From contig CAZYTO010000212.1 of the NCBI GenBank assembly GCA_964650405.1, positions 1-10,158 of the forward strand: a DNA stretch of 10,158 nt, in the 5' to 3' direction. This stretch comes from CAZYTO01 sp964650405. Lineage in GTDB: Bacteria > Acidobacteriota > Thermoanaerobaculia > Gp7-AA8. The stretch's first letter is position 1. The number at the start of each line of letters is the position of its first letter. The position numbers and the translations under genes were made by a program. This document shows positions 1 through 5,652 of this stretch, piece by piece. The notes beneath the pieces were generated by a model. That model was not told the DNA's origin, ran no database searches, and worked only from the letters and a program-made list of their open reading frames with translations.

Positions 1-267
1 CAGAATCACTCCGCGGGCATGGGCGAGCTGGATGAGGCTCTTGACGTTCTGCCCCGCGAACGGCGCCTCGACGGCAACGGCTTCCGGTGCCGTCCGGCCG
101 ATCAGCGCCACGAGCTGGTCGTGGATCCGACAGAGGCGATCGGGCAGTTCCGCGCCCCGCGTGGTGGTGATCGTCCCCTGCTCGACCAGCGCCATCCGTC
201 CCCGCTCGTAGTCGATCACACCGAAACCTGTGGTGACCGAACCGGGATCCACACCGAGGATGCGCAC
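1..267 (-). CDS. ruvC: Crossover junction endodeoxyribonuclease RuvC, N-terminal part (cut by window edge)
   Basis: RuvC resolves Holliday junctions during homologous recombination, cutting symmetrically with RuvAB in the cytoplasm. The first 89 residues are visible; the remaining half or so of the protein lies left of the window. The protein opens VRILGVDPGSVTTGFGVIDY, the RuvC RNase H-like first strand, with the first catalytic acid at Asp7 (E. coli Asp7). A second segment, AVEAPFAGQNVKSLIQLAHA, carries the second catalytic acid at Glu67 (E. coli Glu66) and the conserved N and A/G positions after it. The start is a GTG at 265-267, chosen because it places Asp7 exactly as in the family. No convincing Shine-Dalgarno precedes it. 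The gene lies downstream of trmB on the same strand, with about 100 bases of palindrome-bearing spacer between them. Confidence 0.95.
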   Translation of the reverse strand, partial: MRILGVDPGSVTTGFGVIDYERGRMALVEQGTITTTRGAELPDRLCRIHDQLVALIGRTAPEAVAVEAPFAGQNVKSLIQLAHARGVIL

Positions 268-325
268 GGAAGGGATTCTAGCGTGCCCCTGCCATCTGCG
301 TGTGACGACTTGGAAGCAGCATGAC

Positions 326-408
326 GAGTGCCGAGTGCCGAGTGCGGAGTGCCCAGGCCGCGCGCGCCGGATCAGGGCTCGGCACCCGGCACTCCGCACT
401 CGGCACTC
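326..408. repeat. Tandem-heptamer inverted repeat overlapping the 3' end of trmB
   Basis: Positions 326-353 are four tandem heptamers: GAGTGCC, GAGTGCC, GAGTGCG, GAGTGCC. The opposite strand of 381-408 reads GAGTGCC, GAGTGCG, GAGTGCC, GGGTGCC. This gives a perfect 21-base inverted repeat (333-353 with 388-408) around a 34-base loop. The trmB stop codon (372-374) lies in the loop, so the last coding residues of trmB are read through the right arm. A transcript of either strand could fold into a very stable hairpin. There is no U-run, so it is not a standard intrinsic terminator, though it could protect or punctuate the trmB-ruvC message. Confidence 0.85.
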
Positions 409-1007
409 TCAGCGTCCTTCCAGAACCGCGCTTCGTAGATCGGGCGCCCTTCGGCCCGGTACTTCGCCTCGTAGTTCGTGCGGGGCGGGTCGTCGGGGCC
501 GGGGATGCGCAGCTCGGTGCGGAAGTAGCCCGGGAGAAGGGGCGACGCCGCTTCGAAGTACTCCTGATGGTCGGTCACGTAGATCCCGCTCCCGCCATCG
601 ACCAGCACCCGCCGGATCTCGTGGAGGACATCCGGGCGGATGATCCGGCGCTTCTGTTCCTTCTTTCGCGGCCACGGGTCGGGGAAGTAGATGTGTACCT
701 CACGCAGCGAAGCGTCGGGAATCATGTCGCGCAGCACGAGAAACGCGTCGTGGTTGATGAGGCGGACGTTCTTCAGCGTCCGCTTCCGGATCCGTTCCCG
801 GATGACGCGGTGGTAGTGCAGGGACTTCTCGATGCCGATGAAGTTCGTCTCCGGCTGCTCGGCGGCCGAGGAGATGAGGAAGCGCCCCTTGCCCGAGCCG
901 ATCTCCAGGACCACGGGACGGTCGTTACCGAAGGTTTGCCGGAGATCGAGGCGAACGAATCCGGTGTCGCGCGGATTGATGGCGATGTCGTCGGTCGGGT
1001 CGAGCAC
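372..1007 (-). CDS. trmB: tRNA (guanine-N7-)-methyltransferase TrmB
   Basis: TrmB is a cytoplasmic, SAM-dependent Rossmann-fold enzyme that methylates G46 in the variable loop of tRNAs. The 211-residue reading frame shows motif I, VLEIGSGKGRFL, at about 33-44. The acidic SAM-ribose segment FIGIEKS is at about 56-62, and HIYFPDPWPRKK at 105-116 is the family signature for substrate and catalysis. The TNYEAKY segment typical of the C-terminal region follows. The start is GTG at 1005-1007; no upstream in-frame start is visible and no clear ribosome binding site is seen. The family-like sequence ends at FWKD. The last residues, AESAECGVPGAEP, are encoded by the palindromic heptamer repeat at 381-408 and look like an acquired tail. 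Loss of the original stop codon through repeat insertion is my inference. Confidence 0.95.
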   Translation of the reverse strand: MLDPTDDIAINPRDTGFVRLDLRQTFGNDRPVVLEIGSGKGRFLISSAAEQPETNFIGIEKSLHYHRVIRERIRKRTLKNVRLINHDAFLVLRDMIPDASLREVHIYFPDPWPRKKEQKRRIIRPDVLHEIRRVLVDGGSGIYVTDHQEYFEAASPLLPGYFRTELRIPGPDDPPRTNYEAKYRAEGRPIYEARFWKDAESAECGVPGAEP

Positions 1008-1114
1008 GGCGCGGAGTCTAGCGCAGCGTGCATCCCGCTCCGGGCGGAGCCTGGTGCTGGATCAGGATCCGGCCGTATGGGGCTTTGCACCTACGTCCGA
1101 TCGACGATGAAGAT

Positions 1115-1192
1115 GAAGGCTGGAAGGCTGAAAGGCTGGAAGGGAGCCCGTGCTGCCGCTGGCCCTTTCAGCCTTTCGACATTCCAGCCTTC
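1115..1192. repeat. Octamer-based imperfect inverted repeat in the trmB upstream spacer
   Basis: The spacer 1008-1299 holds no convincing gene. Its main feature is a pair of 30-base arms, 1115-1144 and 1163-1192, that match at 26 of 30 positions around an 18-base loop. The left arm is built of tandem octamers AAGGCTGG, AAGGCTGA, AAGGCTGG (1116-1139). The element lies about 110 bases past the stop of the small unknown gene and about 110 bases before the trmB start, both on the minus strand. It could therefore be a 3' hairpin of one and part of the leader region of the other. I see nothing recognisable in 1193-1299. Confidence 0.75.
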
Positions 1193-1299
1193 CGCACAAC
1201 ACACCTTCCCGACGTCAGGTGCAAGGCGGCCATATGGCTCACCGGCGGGCCACAAAAATTCTGAATGTGTGTCCATCTAATAGAGATGATGGAGAGGCT

Positions 1300-1563
1300 T
1301 CACCGCCAGATGCGTGTCCGCTCGACAGCCGTGCGGATGCGCTCGAGCATTTTCGGATCGCGCCTCAGGCGCGCCCGCACCCAGCGAGCGAAACGGATGT
1401 CGCTCTCGCGGTCGGGGGTCCGCTCCTTCTCGAGGCGTGCGATCCAGAGGTCGGCATCTCCGTCGAAGACAGAGACGAGCAGGTGATAACGGAGCAGGTC
1501 CGCGATGGGAGAACTGCGGCCGGCCGGCATGCGGTGAACGTTGTCCAGTTGTGAGGTGTTCAT
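1300..1563 (-). CDS. Small protein of unknown function (87 residues)
   Basis: I do not recognise this protein. It begins MNTSQLDNVHRMPAG and continues with a hydrophobic and charged stretch, IADLLRYHLLVSVFDGDADL, then an Arg/Glu-rich, probably helical C-terminal half ending TAVERTRIWR. There is no signal peptide, lipobox, membrane segment or cysteine, so it is probably a small cytoplasmic protein. The case for a real gene is an ATG start, a reading frame uninterrupted over 87 codons, and third codon positions that are mostly G or C, as in its neighbours. Against it, no clear Shine-Dalgarno precedes the ATG. It is transcribed divergently from the sigma-factor gene across a 159-base spacer that is richer in A+T than its surroundings, so shared regulation is possible but not shown. 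Confidence 0.55.
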   Translation of the reverse strand: MNTSQLDNVHRMPAGRSSPIADLLRYHLLVSVFDGDADLWIARLEKERTPDRESDIRFARWVRARLRRDPKMLERIRTAVERTRIWR

Positions 1564-1615
1564 GAGAGCGACTCAGGCGGTTGCAGGGTTAGAGAGACAG
1601 TCATCCGGGTCCGTT

Positions 1616-1645
1616 TTGTTACAGCACGATATTGTTCTGTATACG
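1616..1645 (+). promoter_or_regulatory. Possible sigma-70-like promoter for the sigma factor-TPR operon
   Basis: In the AT-richer divergent spacer 1564-1722, TTGTTA (1616-1621) is followed after 18 bases by TATACG (1640-1645), a passable -35/-10 pair about 77 bases before the sigma-factor ATG. The bases match the consensus only partly, and promoters in this kind of organism are poorly characterised. Promoter activity for the divergent gene at 1563 could lie in the same spacer. This is a weak, position-based call. Confidence 0.25.
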
Positions 1646-1722
1646 GTGTTGCAGTTTCAGGCCATCACTCCCTCCCTTTTCGTGGTACTGTCTGAGAAAA
1701 TCCGAAAATCAGGTGCGCATCG

Positions 1723-2262
1723 ATGTCAGCGCTGAGCAGCAGCGATACCGCGGCCATGACCGACGAGTCTCAATTCGAGGCCCTGTACACGGCGCAGTAC
1801 GACTTCCTGTGCAACGTCGCCGTGCGGAAGTTCCGGGTCCCCGACACCGAGGCCGGCACCCTGGTTCACGAGGTCTTTCTCACCTATCTCAAGCGCTGTG
1901 AAGTAATTCACGACGTCAAACACTGGCTCCTCGGCGCGATCTGTCATGCCAGCCGCTACTATTGGCGCTCCCACGGGAGGGATGTCGCCGTCGAGGAGGC
2001 GGAATTCGACCGGGTCGACCCGGCCTCGCAGAACATCCTCGACAGCCTTCCGGACCAGCTCGCCGCCCGGGAGGTCCTGGCCTGCCTCGCCCCCCGCTGC
2101 CAGGAAGTGCTGCGGTTGCGGTATTTCGACGGTTGCAGCATCCAGGAGATCGCCGAGCGGTACGGCCTGAAGGTGAAATACACCCAGAAATTGGTAACCA
2201 AGTGCCTCCGCCGCGCCGAACGGTTGTACAACGCCAAGGAAAAGAAGAAGGGAAAGCGATGA
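1723..2262 (+). CDS. ECF-type RNA polymerase sigma factor (sigma-70 family)
   Basis: A compact two-domain sigma factor of 179 residues that directs RNA polymerase to a specific promoter set. The sigma-2 region covers about residues 17-82 (FEALYTAQYDFLCNVAVRKF, then HEVFLTYLKRC and KHWLLGAICHASRYYWRSHG). The sigma-4 helix-turn-helix covers about 115-170, with LAPRCQEVLRLRYFDGCSIQ, EIAERYGLKVKYTQKLVTKC and LRRAERLY. Regions 1 and 3 are absent, as expected for ECF factors. A Lys/Arg-rich tail ends the protein. The start is ATG 1723, preceded by AGGTG at about 8 bases; a second ATG twelve codons in is possible. The stop overlaps the next start as ATGA (2259-2262), so the TPR protein is translationally coupled. 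No transmembrane anti-sigma factor is adjacent. Target promoters are not known; the exported products to the right are candidates. Confidence 0.92.
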   Translation: MSALSSSDTAAMTDESQFEALYTAQYDFLCNVAVRKFRVPDTEAGTLVHEVFLTYLKRCEVIHDVKHWLLGAICHASRYYWRSHGRDVAVEEAEFDRVDPASQNILDSLPDQLAAREVLACLAPRCQEVLRLRYFDGCSIQEIAERYGLKVKYTQKLVTKCLRRAERLYNAKEKKKGKR

Positions 2263-3464
2263 GCGACCCGAACGACAGAGTGAAGGCGTTCGACGCGCGG
2301 CATCAGCCTGATCCCGTCCGCTTGAGGGAAATTGCCGAGACGGCCCGCCGCCTGCAGCGGGAACGCCTCGGGACCCGCGAGCTCGTGGCGAACATTCTCG
2401 ACACGACGCCCCGGCCCGAATGGCCGGGCCTCGCGGAGCGGCAGGAACTGAGGAACAGCGGAGCACTCGAGCAGTTGGCGGCGCGGGTCCGGGCTCGTTG
2501 CGAGCACGACCCTCAGGAGGCGCTGGCGACAGCGAGCCTGGCCACGGCCATCGCGGAAACCCTTCCGCCCGGCAGCTATCCGGCCGTGACGCTCGCGCAG
2601 TTGCGGGCGCAGGCCTGGAAGGACCGCGCCCACACCCTGCGGTACCTCGGACGATATGACCATGCACTCGAAGCCGTGGCCATGGCGGAGCAGGCTCTCG
2701 AGCCCTTCCCGGCCACGGCGTACGACCGGGCGGTGGTGGGGCTGGTCAAGGCCAGCATCCTCTCTCAAGTTGATCGTTTTGACGAATCGGACTCCCTGCT
2801 TTCCGAGTGCGCAAAAGTCTTCCGTGCACACGGTGACGCGAAGCAATACCTTTATTGCTCGATGGTACATGCGAGCCTCGTGTACCGGCTCGAGCGATTC
2901 GTTGATGCTGAGGCGGAATACACGAGCCTTCTCGCGGTCGCACTAGAAGCAGGCGATATCGAGTCTGTCGCGCGAATCCACAACAACCTTGCGTATTGCG
3001 CCATGCAACTCGGTCGGATCGACGAGGGCAAGCAACACGTCGGTCAGGCCAAGGAGATCTTCTACGATCTGGGCCGGGACATTGAGGCGATTCGAACTGA
3101 TCGCGCCTTCGCTCGGCTTCTGATCAAGAACGGCGACATCACTCACGGGATCATCCTCCTTCGCAATGCACGCCAGGCCTTCCTGAGGCACGAGCTCGTG
3201 GAGGATGGTGGATTGTGTGGCCTCGCCATCGCCGAAGCTTTGGTCGAGCGTGGCGACTTCGCCGCTGCCTCGAATCTAGTCCACGAACTGATTATTGAGT
3301 TCTCCGTTGCCAAGCTCAACTCACGTGCGATCAATGCCATGCAGTTGCTCGAGCGCGGTATCGAAGCTCATCACTCCACAGCCGCAGCCGTTCGACATGT
3401 CAAGGACTACATCGAGAATCTGAAGTTCGACCCAGACCGCGAGTTTGTGGCGCTCAGCGCTTGA
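2259..3464 (+). CDS. TPR-repeat protein coupled to the ECF sigma factor
   Basis: A soluble all-helical protein of 401 residues. After a charged N-terminal segment (about 1-65), TPR-like helix pairs run from about 70 to 360. Recognisable repeats include AWKDRAHTLRYLGRYDHALE, HASLVYRLERFVDAEAEY, IHNNLAYCAMQLGRIDEGKQ and IAEALVERGDFAAASNLV. The C-terminus, with a helical stretch then YIENLKFDPDREF, resembles TPR proteins that are abundant in Acidobacteriota genomes (my recollection of the family). There is no signal peptide, membrane helix or zinc-binding anti-sigma motif. The ATG at 2259 is chosen because it overlaps the sigma-factor stop as ATGA. TPR domains bind proteins or peptides, so a role in controlling the sigma factor or sensing a ligand is a reasonable inference. 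The 3' half (from about 2760) appears less GC-biased at third positions than the 5' half. Confidence 0.88.
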   Translation: MSDPNDRVKAFDARHQPDPVRLREIAETARRLQRERLGTRELVANILDTTPRPEWPGLAERQELRNSGALEQLAARVRARCEHDPQEALATASLATAIAETLPPGSYPAVTLAQLRAQAWKDRAHTLRYLGRYDHALEAVAMAEQALEPFPATAYDRAVVGLVKASILSQVDRFDESDSLLSECAKVFRAHGDAKQYLYCSMVHASLVYRLERFVDAEAEYTSLLAVALEAGDIESVARIHNNLAYCAMQLGRIDEGKQHVGQAKEIFYDLGRDIEAIRTDRAFARLLIKNGDITHGIILLRNARQAFLRHELVEDGGLCGLAIAEALVERGDFAAASNLVHELIIEFSVAKLNSRAINAMQLLERGIEAHHSTAAAVRHVKDYIENLKFDPDREFVALSA

Positions 3465-3500
3465 GGAACGCCGTCCCGTCTCCCGGCGGGACGACGTTCC
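3465..3500. terminator. Stem-loop between convergent genes, probable terminator
   Basis: Immediately after the TPR stop, 3465-3478 and 3487-3500 form a 14-base stem with one mismatch around an 8-base loop (ggaacg...cgttcc). It lies between two convergent genes and could serve both. Neither strand shows a strong U-run after the stem, so it may act with Rho or as an RNA-stabilising 3' end rather than as a classical intrinsic terminator. Confidence 0.65.
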
Positions 3501-3516
3501 TTGGTGACCCGATCTT

Positions 3517-3711
3517 TTACGGATGTGGGATCGACATGTCGTCGAACGCCACTTGCACAAAGTGACGTACCGCCTCGATCACCTTGACGATGCGGCTTCC
3601 GAGGCTCCGATCGCCGGTTCCCGGGTCCTGAGCGGGGCGGGCATAGGCACTGCCGGCGGTGAGGACCAGAGACACGACCACTGCTGCGAAACGATTGGGA
3701 ACGCTAGACAT
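3517..3711 (-). CDS. Secreted micropeptide precursor (64 residues, signal peptide)
   Basis: A short precursor of unknown function. Residues 1-24 form a textbook Sec signal peptide: MSSVPNRF, the hydrophobic core AAVVVSLVLTAGS, then AYA as cleavage site. The predicted mature part is about 40 residues, begins RPAQDPGTGDRSLG, and continues with a probable amphipathic helix (SRIVKVIEAVRHFVQVAFDD). It has no cysteine. A perfect AGGAGG (plus-strand 3716-3721) lies 4 bases before the ATG, the strongest ribosome binding site in the window; this and the signal peptide argue that the gene is real. It faces the sigma factor-TPR operon convergently with a 52-base gap and shares its upstream spacer with the secreted protein at 4127. 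It could be a signal peptide for the TPR protein, a target of the sigma factor, or an envelope peptide; the sequence does not decide. Confidence 0.72.
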   Translation of the reverse strand: MSSVPNRFAAVVVSLVLTAGSAYARPAQDPGTGDRSLGSRIVKVIEAVRHFVQVAFDDMSIPHP

Positions 3712-3715
3712 AGAC

Positions 3716-3721
3716 CCTCCT
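3716..3721 (-). promoter_or_regulatory. Strong Shine-Dalgarno of the micropeptide gene
   Basis: The minus strand reads AGGAGG followed by GTCT and the ATG. It is a perfect anti-16S match with a rather short 4-base spacing. It fixes the micropeptide start and is stronger than any other ribosome binding site seen in the window. Confidence 0.75.
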
Positions 3722-3724
3722 AGT

Positions 3725-3746
3725 GCCGGGCTCTTCGCGACCCGGC
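3725..3746 (-). other. Small hairpin in the micropeptide leader
   Basis: Directly upstream of the Shine-Dalgarno, gccggg (3725-3730) and cccggc (3741-3746) pair around a 10-base loop. In the micropeptide mRNA this would be a small hairpin in the 5' leader, three bases before the AGGAGG, which could affect ribosome access or mRNA stability. It is a short GC-only stem and may be chance. Confidence 0.3.
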
Positions 3747-4109
3747 CTGCGTGTTTTGGAGGGCGCCCTTCACTTCCTAGCGTGACCCGAGTGATACTTT
3801 TGCTACCCCATGAAAAGATGAAGCATTAGTTACACGCGCAGATACACGTCGGGCATCGGAGGAGAAAAATCCAAGTTGGACCGTTCAAAAGGAGAGTTGC
3901 AGCGGGAGCGAATCTGACCCCGGGGGTGATGAATTGACCCGTCGTTTTCGGCAGAAAAGGGTCATTGGCTGAACCGGCCTGAGCTTCGTCCTGTAACGCC
4001 CCTGTGTCGTTTCAGTAACTTACAGGAGCCGGCCAGGCTGGCAGCCGCGTTGCTCTAGGACCAGCCCGTTCGTCGTCTGTCCGAAACCAGTTTCAGCAAT
4101 CAAAAATCG
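3747..4109. other. Divergent intergenic spacer, no gene seen
   Basis: The spacer between the micropeptide ATG (3711) and the secreted-protein ATG (4127) is 415 bases, the longest in the window, and must hold the promoters of both divergent genes. No frame is convincing as a protein; the longest suggestive piece (TTG at about 3874, SD-like ggagga before it) is only 13 codons. Short inverted repeats are present: cctgtaa/ttacagg (3990-3996/4020-4026) and tgaccc/gggtca (3935-3940/3959-3964). The 3780-3850 part is AT-richer than its surroundings. I could not identify a definite -35/-10 pair on either strand. Confidence 0.5.
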
Positions 4110-4117
4110 AGGAGAGG
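4110..4117 (+). promoter_or_regulatory. Ribosome binding site of the secreted protein at 4127
   Basis: The purine-rich aggagagg (4110-4117) precedes two candidate starts, TTG at 4124 and ATG at 4127. The spacing suits either one, and I prefer the ATG. The choice changes the protein by one residue only. Confidence 0.6.
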
Positions 4118-4126
4118 GTCCAGTTG

Positions 4127-4990
4127 ATGAAAAAGGTCCTTGTCGTTCTTGTTTCCCTGATCGTGGCAACGTCCGTCTTCGCCCAGGCCCATCACGGTGA
4201 GCTCAATTCCAGCAACAACCCCAACGGCTTCGCTGGTGGCCAGGCGTCCCGCACGAGCAATCTCACCTTCCACACCGGCGGCGTGGTCATCCGCAACGCC
4301 AACCTGGTCTGCATCTTCTGGGGCCCCTCGTTCGCAGCCGGCGGCGCGGACAACGGCTACGCCACCGAGATCCAGAACTTCCGCAACCAGTTCGGCACCA
4401 CGGGCGAGTACAACACCATCACCCAGTACTACGGGAATGACGCGATCTCCGGCTACGGCAACATCGCCACCGGCAGCCTGATCAACCAGGCCGACATGTT
4501 CGACACGACCACTCCTCCGGCGAACGTCACCGACGCGACCGTCCAGTCGGAAGTGCGGAAGTACATCGCCGCCAACGGCGTCGACTACAACGCCATCTAC
4601 GAAGTCTTCATCCCGAAGACCTCCTTCTCCTCCGACGGCAACCAGGGCTCCTGCGGAGCCACCGGCGGTGTGACGCTGGCCTACTGCGCATACCACAGCC
4701 ACTACGTCGACGGGACGGGCAACAACGTGAAGTACTCCATCGAGCCGTGGCCGGGCTGCTCCGGCTGCCAGGTCGGCGGCTTCACCACCGCCCAGAACCA
4801 AGAGCACTTCACCTGCCACGAGACGCGCGAGGCAGTTACCGACGCCCTCGGCAATGCCTGGTTCGACCGCAGCGGCAACGAAGCCGACGACAAGTGCGCG
4901 TGGTCCCCGACGCCGTTCATCGGCACCGGCGGATACGGCTACCAGTACGAGTGGTCGAACGCCAACAGCGGCTGCATCAAGACCCGCTAG
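4127..4990 (+). CDS. Secreted HExxEAxTD-family protein, distantly EXORDIUM-like
   Basis: An exported protein of 287 residues. A Sec signal peptide occupies about 1-21 (MKKVLVVLVSLIVATSVFA, then QAHHG). The mature part opens with a beta-rich segment containing GGVVIRNANLVCIFWGPSF, then a Tyr/Asn-rich region. Near the end come HETREAVTDALGNAWFD (231-247) and GNEADDKCAW (250-259). The pattern HE-x2-EA-x-TD...W[YF]D...E..D.CAW recurs in secreted bacterial proteins that I recall as remotely similar to plant EXORDIUM/phosphate-induced proteins. His231, Glu232 and Glu235, with Glu252 or Asp254/255, could bind a metal, but a protease activity is not shown. Eight cysteines lie in the mature part, suggesting up to four disulfides. 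The gene stands alone, with its own ribosome binding site and a strong terminator. Function is unknown. Confidence 0.75.
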   Translation: MKKVLVVLVSLIVATSVFAQAHHGELNSSNNPNGFAGGQASRTSNLTFHTGGVVIRNANLVCIFWGPSFAAGGADNGYATEIQNFRNQFGTTGEYNTITQYYGNDAISGYGNIATGSLINQADMFDTTTPPANVTDATVQSEVRKYIAANGVDYNAIYEVFIPKTSFSSDGNQGSCGATGGVTLAYCAYHSHYVDGTGNNVKYSIEPWPGCSGCQVGGFTTAQNQEHFTCHETREAVTDALGNAWFDRSGNEADDKCAWSPTPFIGTGGYGYQYEWSNANSGCIKTR

Positions 4991-5014
4991 TCCAACTTTT
5001 TCGCTCTAACGCCG

Positions 5015-5046
5015 AAGGCCCCGGGAAACCGGGGCCTTTTTCTTTT
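5015..5046 (+). terminator. Rho-independent terminator of the secreted-protein gene
   Basis: A perfect 10-base stem (5015-5024 with 5029-5038) is closed by a GAAA tetraloop and followed by TTTTTCTTTT. It lies 25 bases past the stop of the gene ending at 4990 and has the U-run only in the plus direction. This is the clearest intrinsic terminator in the window. Confidence 0.93.
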
Positions 5047-5048
5047 AA

Positions 5049-5176
5049 CTCTGAGCGTGGGTGGAGGCCGGGCGGGAGCGAAGAGTCAAAGCGTAGCAAA
5101 TCCCCTCGTGATCGCAGATTCGGGATTGCCACGCTTTGACTCTTCGCTCCCGCCCGGCCTCCTCCCGCGCTCAGAG
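5049..5176. repeat. Very long inverted repeat (46-base arms) at the 3' end of the minus-strand cluster
   Basis: The arms 5049-5094 and 5131-5176 match at 44 of 46 positions; the inner 32 bases (5063-5094 with 5131-5162) are perfect. The 36-base centre contains aatccc/gggatt (5099-5104/5122-5127), so the fold can continue inward. The right arm ends one base before the lipoprotein stop codon (5177-5179), so the hairpin would be the first thing transcribed after that gene. The left arm starts just after the plus-strand terminator. It is likely a terminator or 3' stabiliser of the minus-strand message, or a dispersed palindromic element. Confidence 0.88.
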
Positions 5177-5644
5177 TCAATCCTGGTGCGGCGGAGGCGC
5201 CACGGGCGTAGACGGCTTCCAGGCCATCCAATTCTCGGTGATGTCGAAGTAGATTTCGTGCGTACTCCCGTCGGGAAGCTCGATCGTCGTGATCCGGTAG
5301 CGCCGCTCGGCCGGCCCCTCCCCTGCGTGCCCGATGGCCCGCTTCTGAATGCGGAAGCGCCCGTAACGGTCGAAAGTCCAGTTGTTCATCCAGTCGAGGC
5401 CGTCGTTCGGAGCGTCTTTGGGAACGGGAACGGCGGTCTCCGTCGAGTCGCCGAGGTGATCGGCGAGATCGGCGGCAGCCGTTTCCTTCGGGCGTGCGGC
5501 CGTGGCTGGGGCGGTGTTGGCGGCAGTCACGGCGGCGGGCGTCGCGGCCGCTGCCGGGCCTGACGGCGCCGGCTTGGGAGTGGGGGCAGGCGCGCTCGCG
5601 CAGGCCGCGAGCAGGAGTGATGGAACCACGAGCGTACGTCGCAT
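5177..5644 (-). CDS. Small lipoprotein of unknown function
   Basis: A 155-residue predicted lipoprotein. The N-terminus MRRTLVVPSLLLAAC carries a lipobox (LAAC, Cys15), so the mature protein would be lipidated and anchored in the envelope. Residues about 16-60 are an Ala/Pro/Thr-rich linker. The C-terminal 95 residues look folded, with NDGLDWMNNWTFDRYGRFRI, then YRITTIELPDGSTHEIYFDI and TENWMAWKPS. I do not recognise the domain. The ATG at 5644 is preferred; a GTG three codons upstream (5653) overlaps the rsgA stop as TAGTG and cannot be excluded. No clear Shine-Dalgarno is seen, which suggests coupled translation after rsgA. The gene ends next to the large palindrome 5049-5176 and is convergent with the secreted-protein gene. 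Confidence 0.8.
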   Translation of the reverse strand: MRRTLVVPSLLLAACASAPAPTPKPAPSGPAAAATPAAVTAANTAPATAARPKETAAADLADHLGDSTETAVPVPKDAPNDGLDWMNNWTFDRYGRFRIQKRAIGHAGEGPAERRYRITTIELPDGSTHEIYFDITENWMAWKPSTPVAPPPHQD

Positions 5645-5652
5645 GTGTCGCA

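Noticed and set aside
326..408. CRISPR-like repeat array
   Set aside because: The units are contiguous heptamers with no spacers and are mirrored as a palindrome; no cas genes are nearby.
321..1280. Plus-strand frame of 319 codons
   Set aside because: It covers trmB in antisense and runs through both palindromes; no recognisable domain.
1726..2870. Two long minus-strand frames (1726-2667 and 1959-2870)
   Set aside because: They are antisense to the sigma factor and TPR gene, which have clear domains, and share no family features.
3874..3915. 13-codon frame (TTG start) with an SD-like ggagga upstream
   Set aside because: It is too short, has a weak start codon and no signal peptide or other support; chance is likely.
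4100..4819. Minus-strand Val/Gly/Ala-rich frame of 239 codons
   Set aside because: It is antisense to the secreted protein with signal peptide, ribosome binding site and terminator.
5049..5176. Insertion sequence ends
   Set aside because: The arms enclose only 36 bases with no transposase frame, and I see no target-site duplication.
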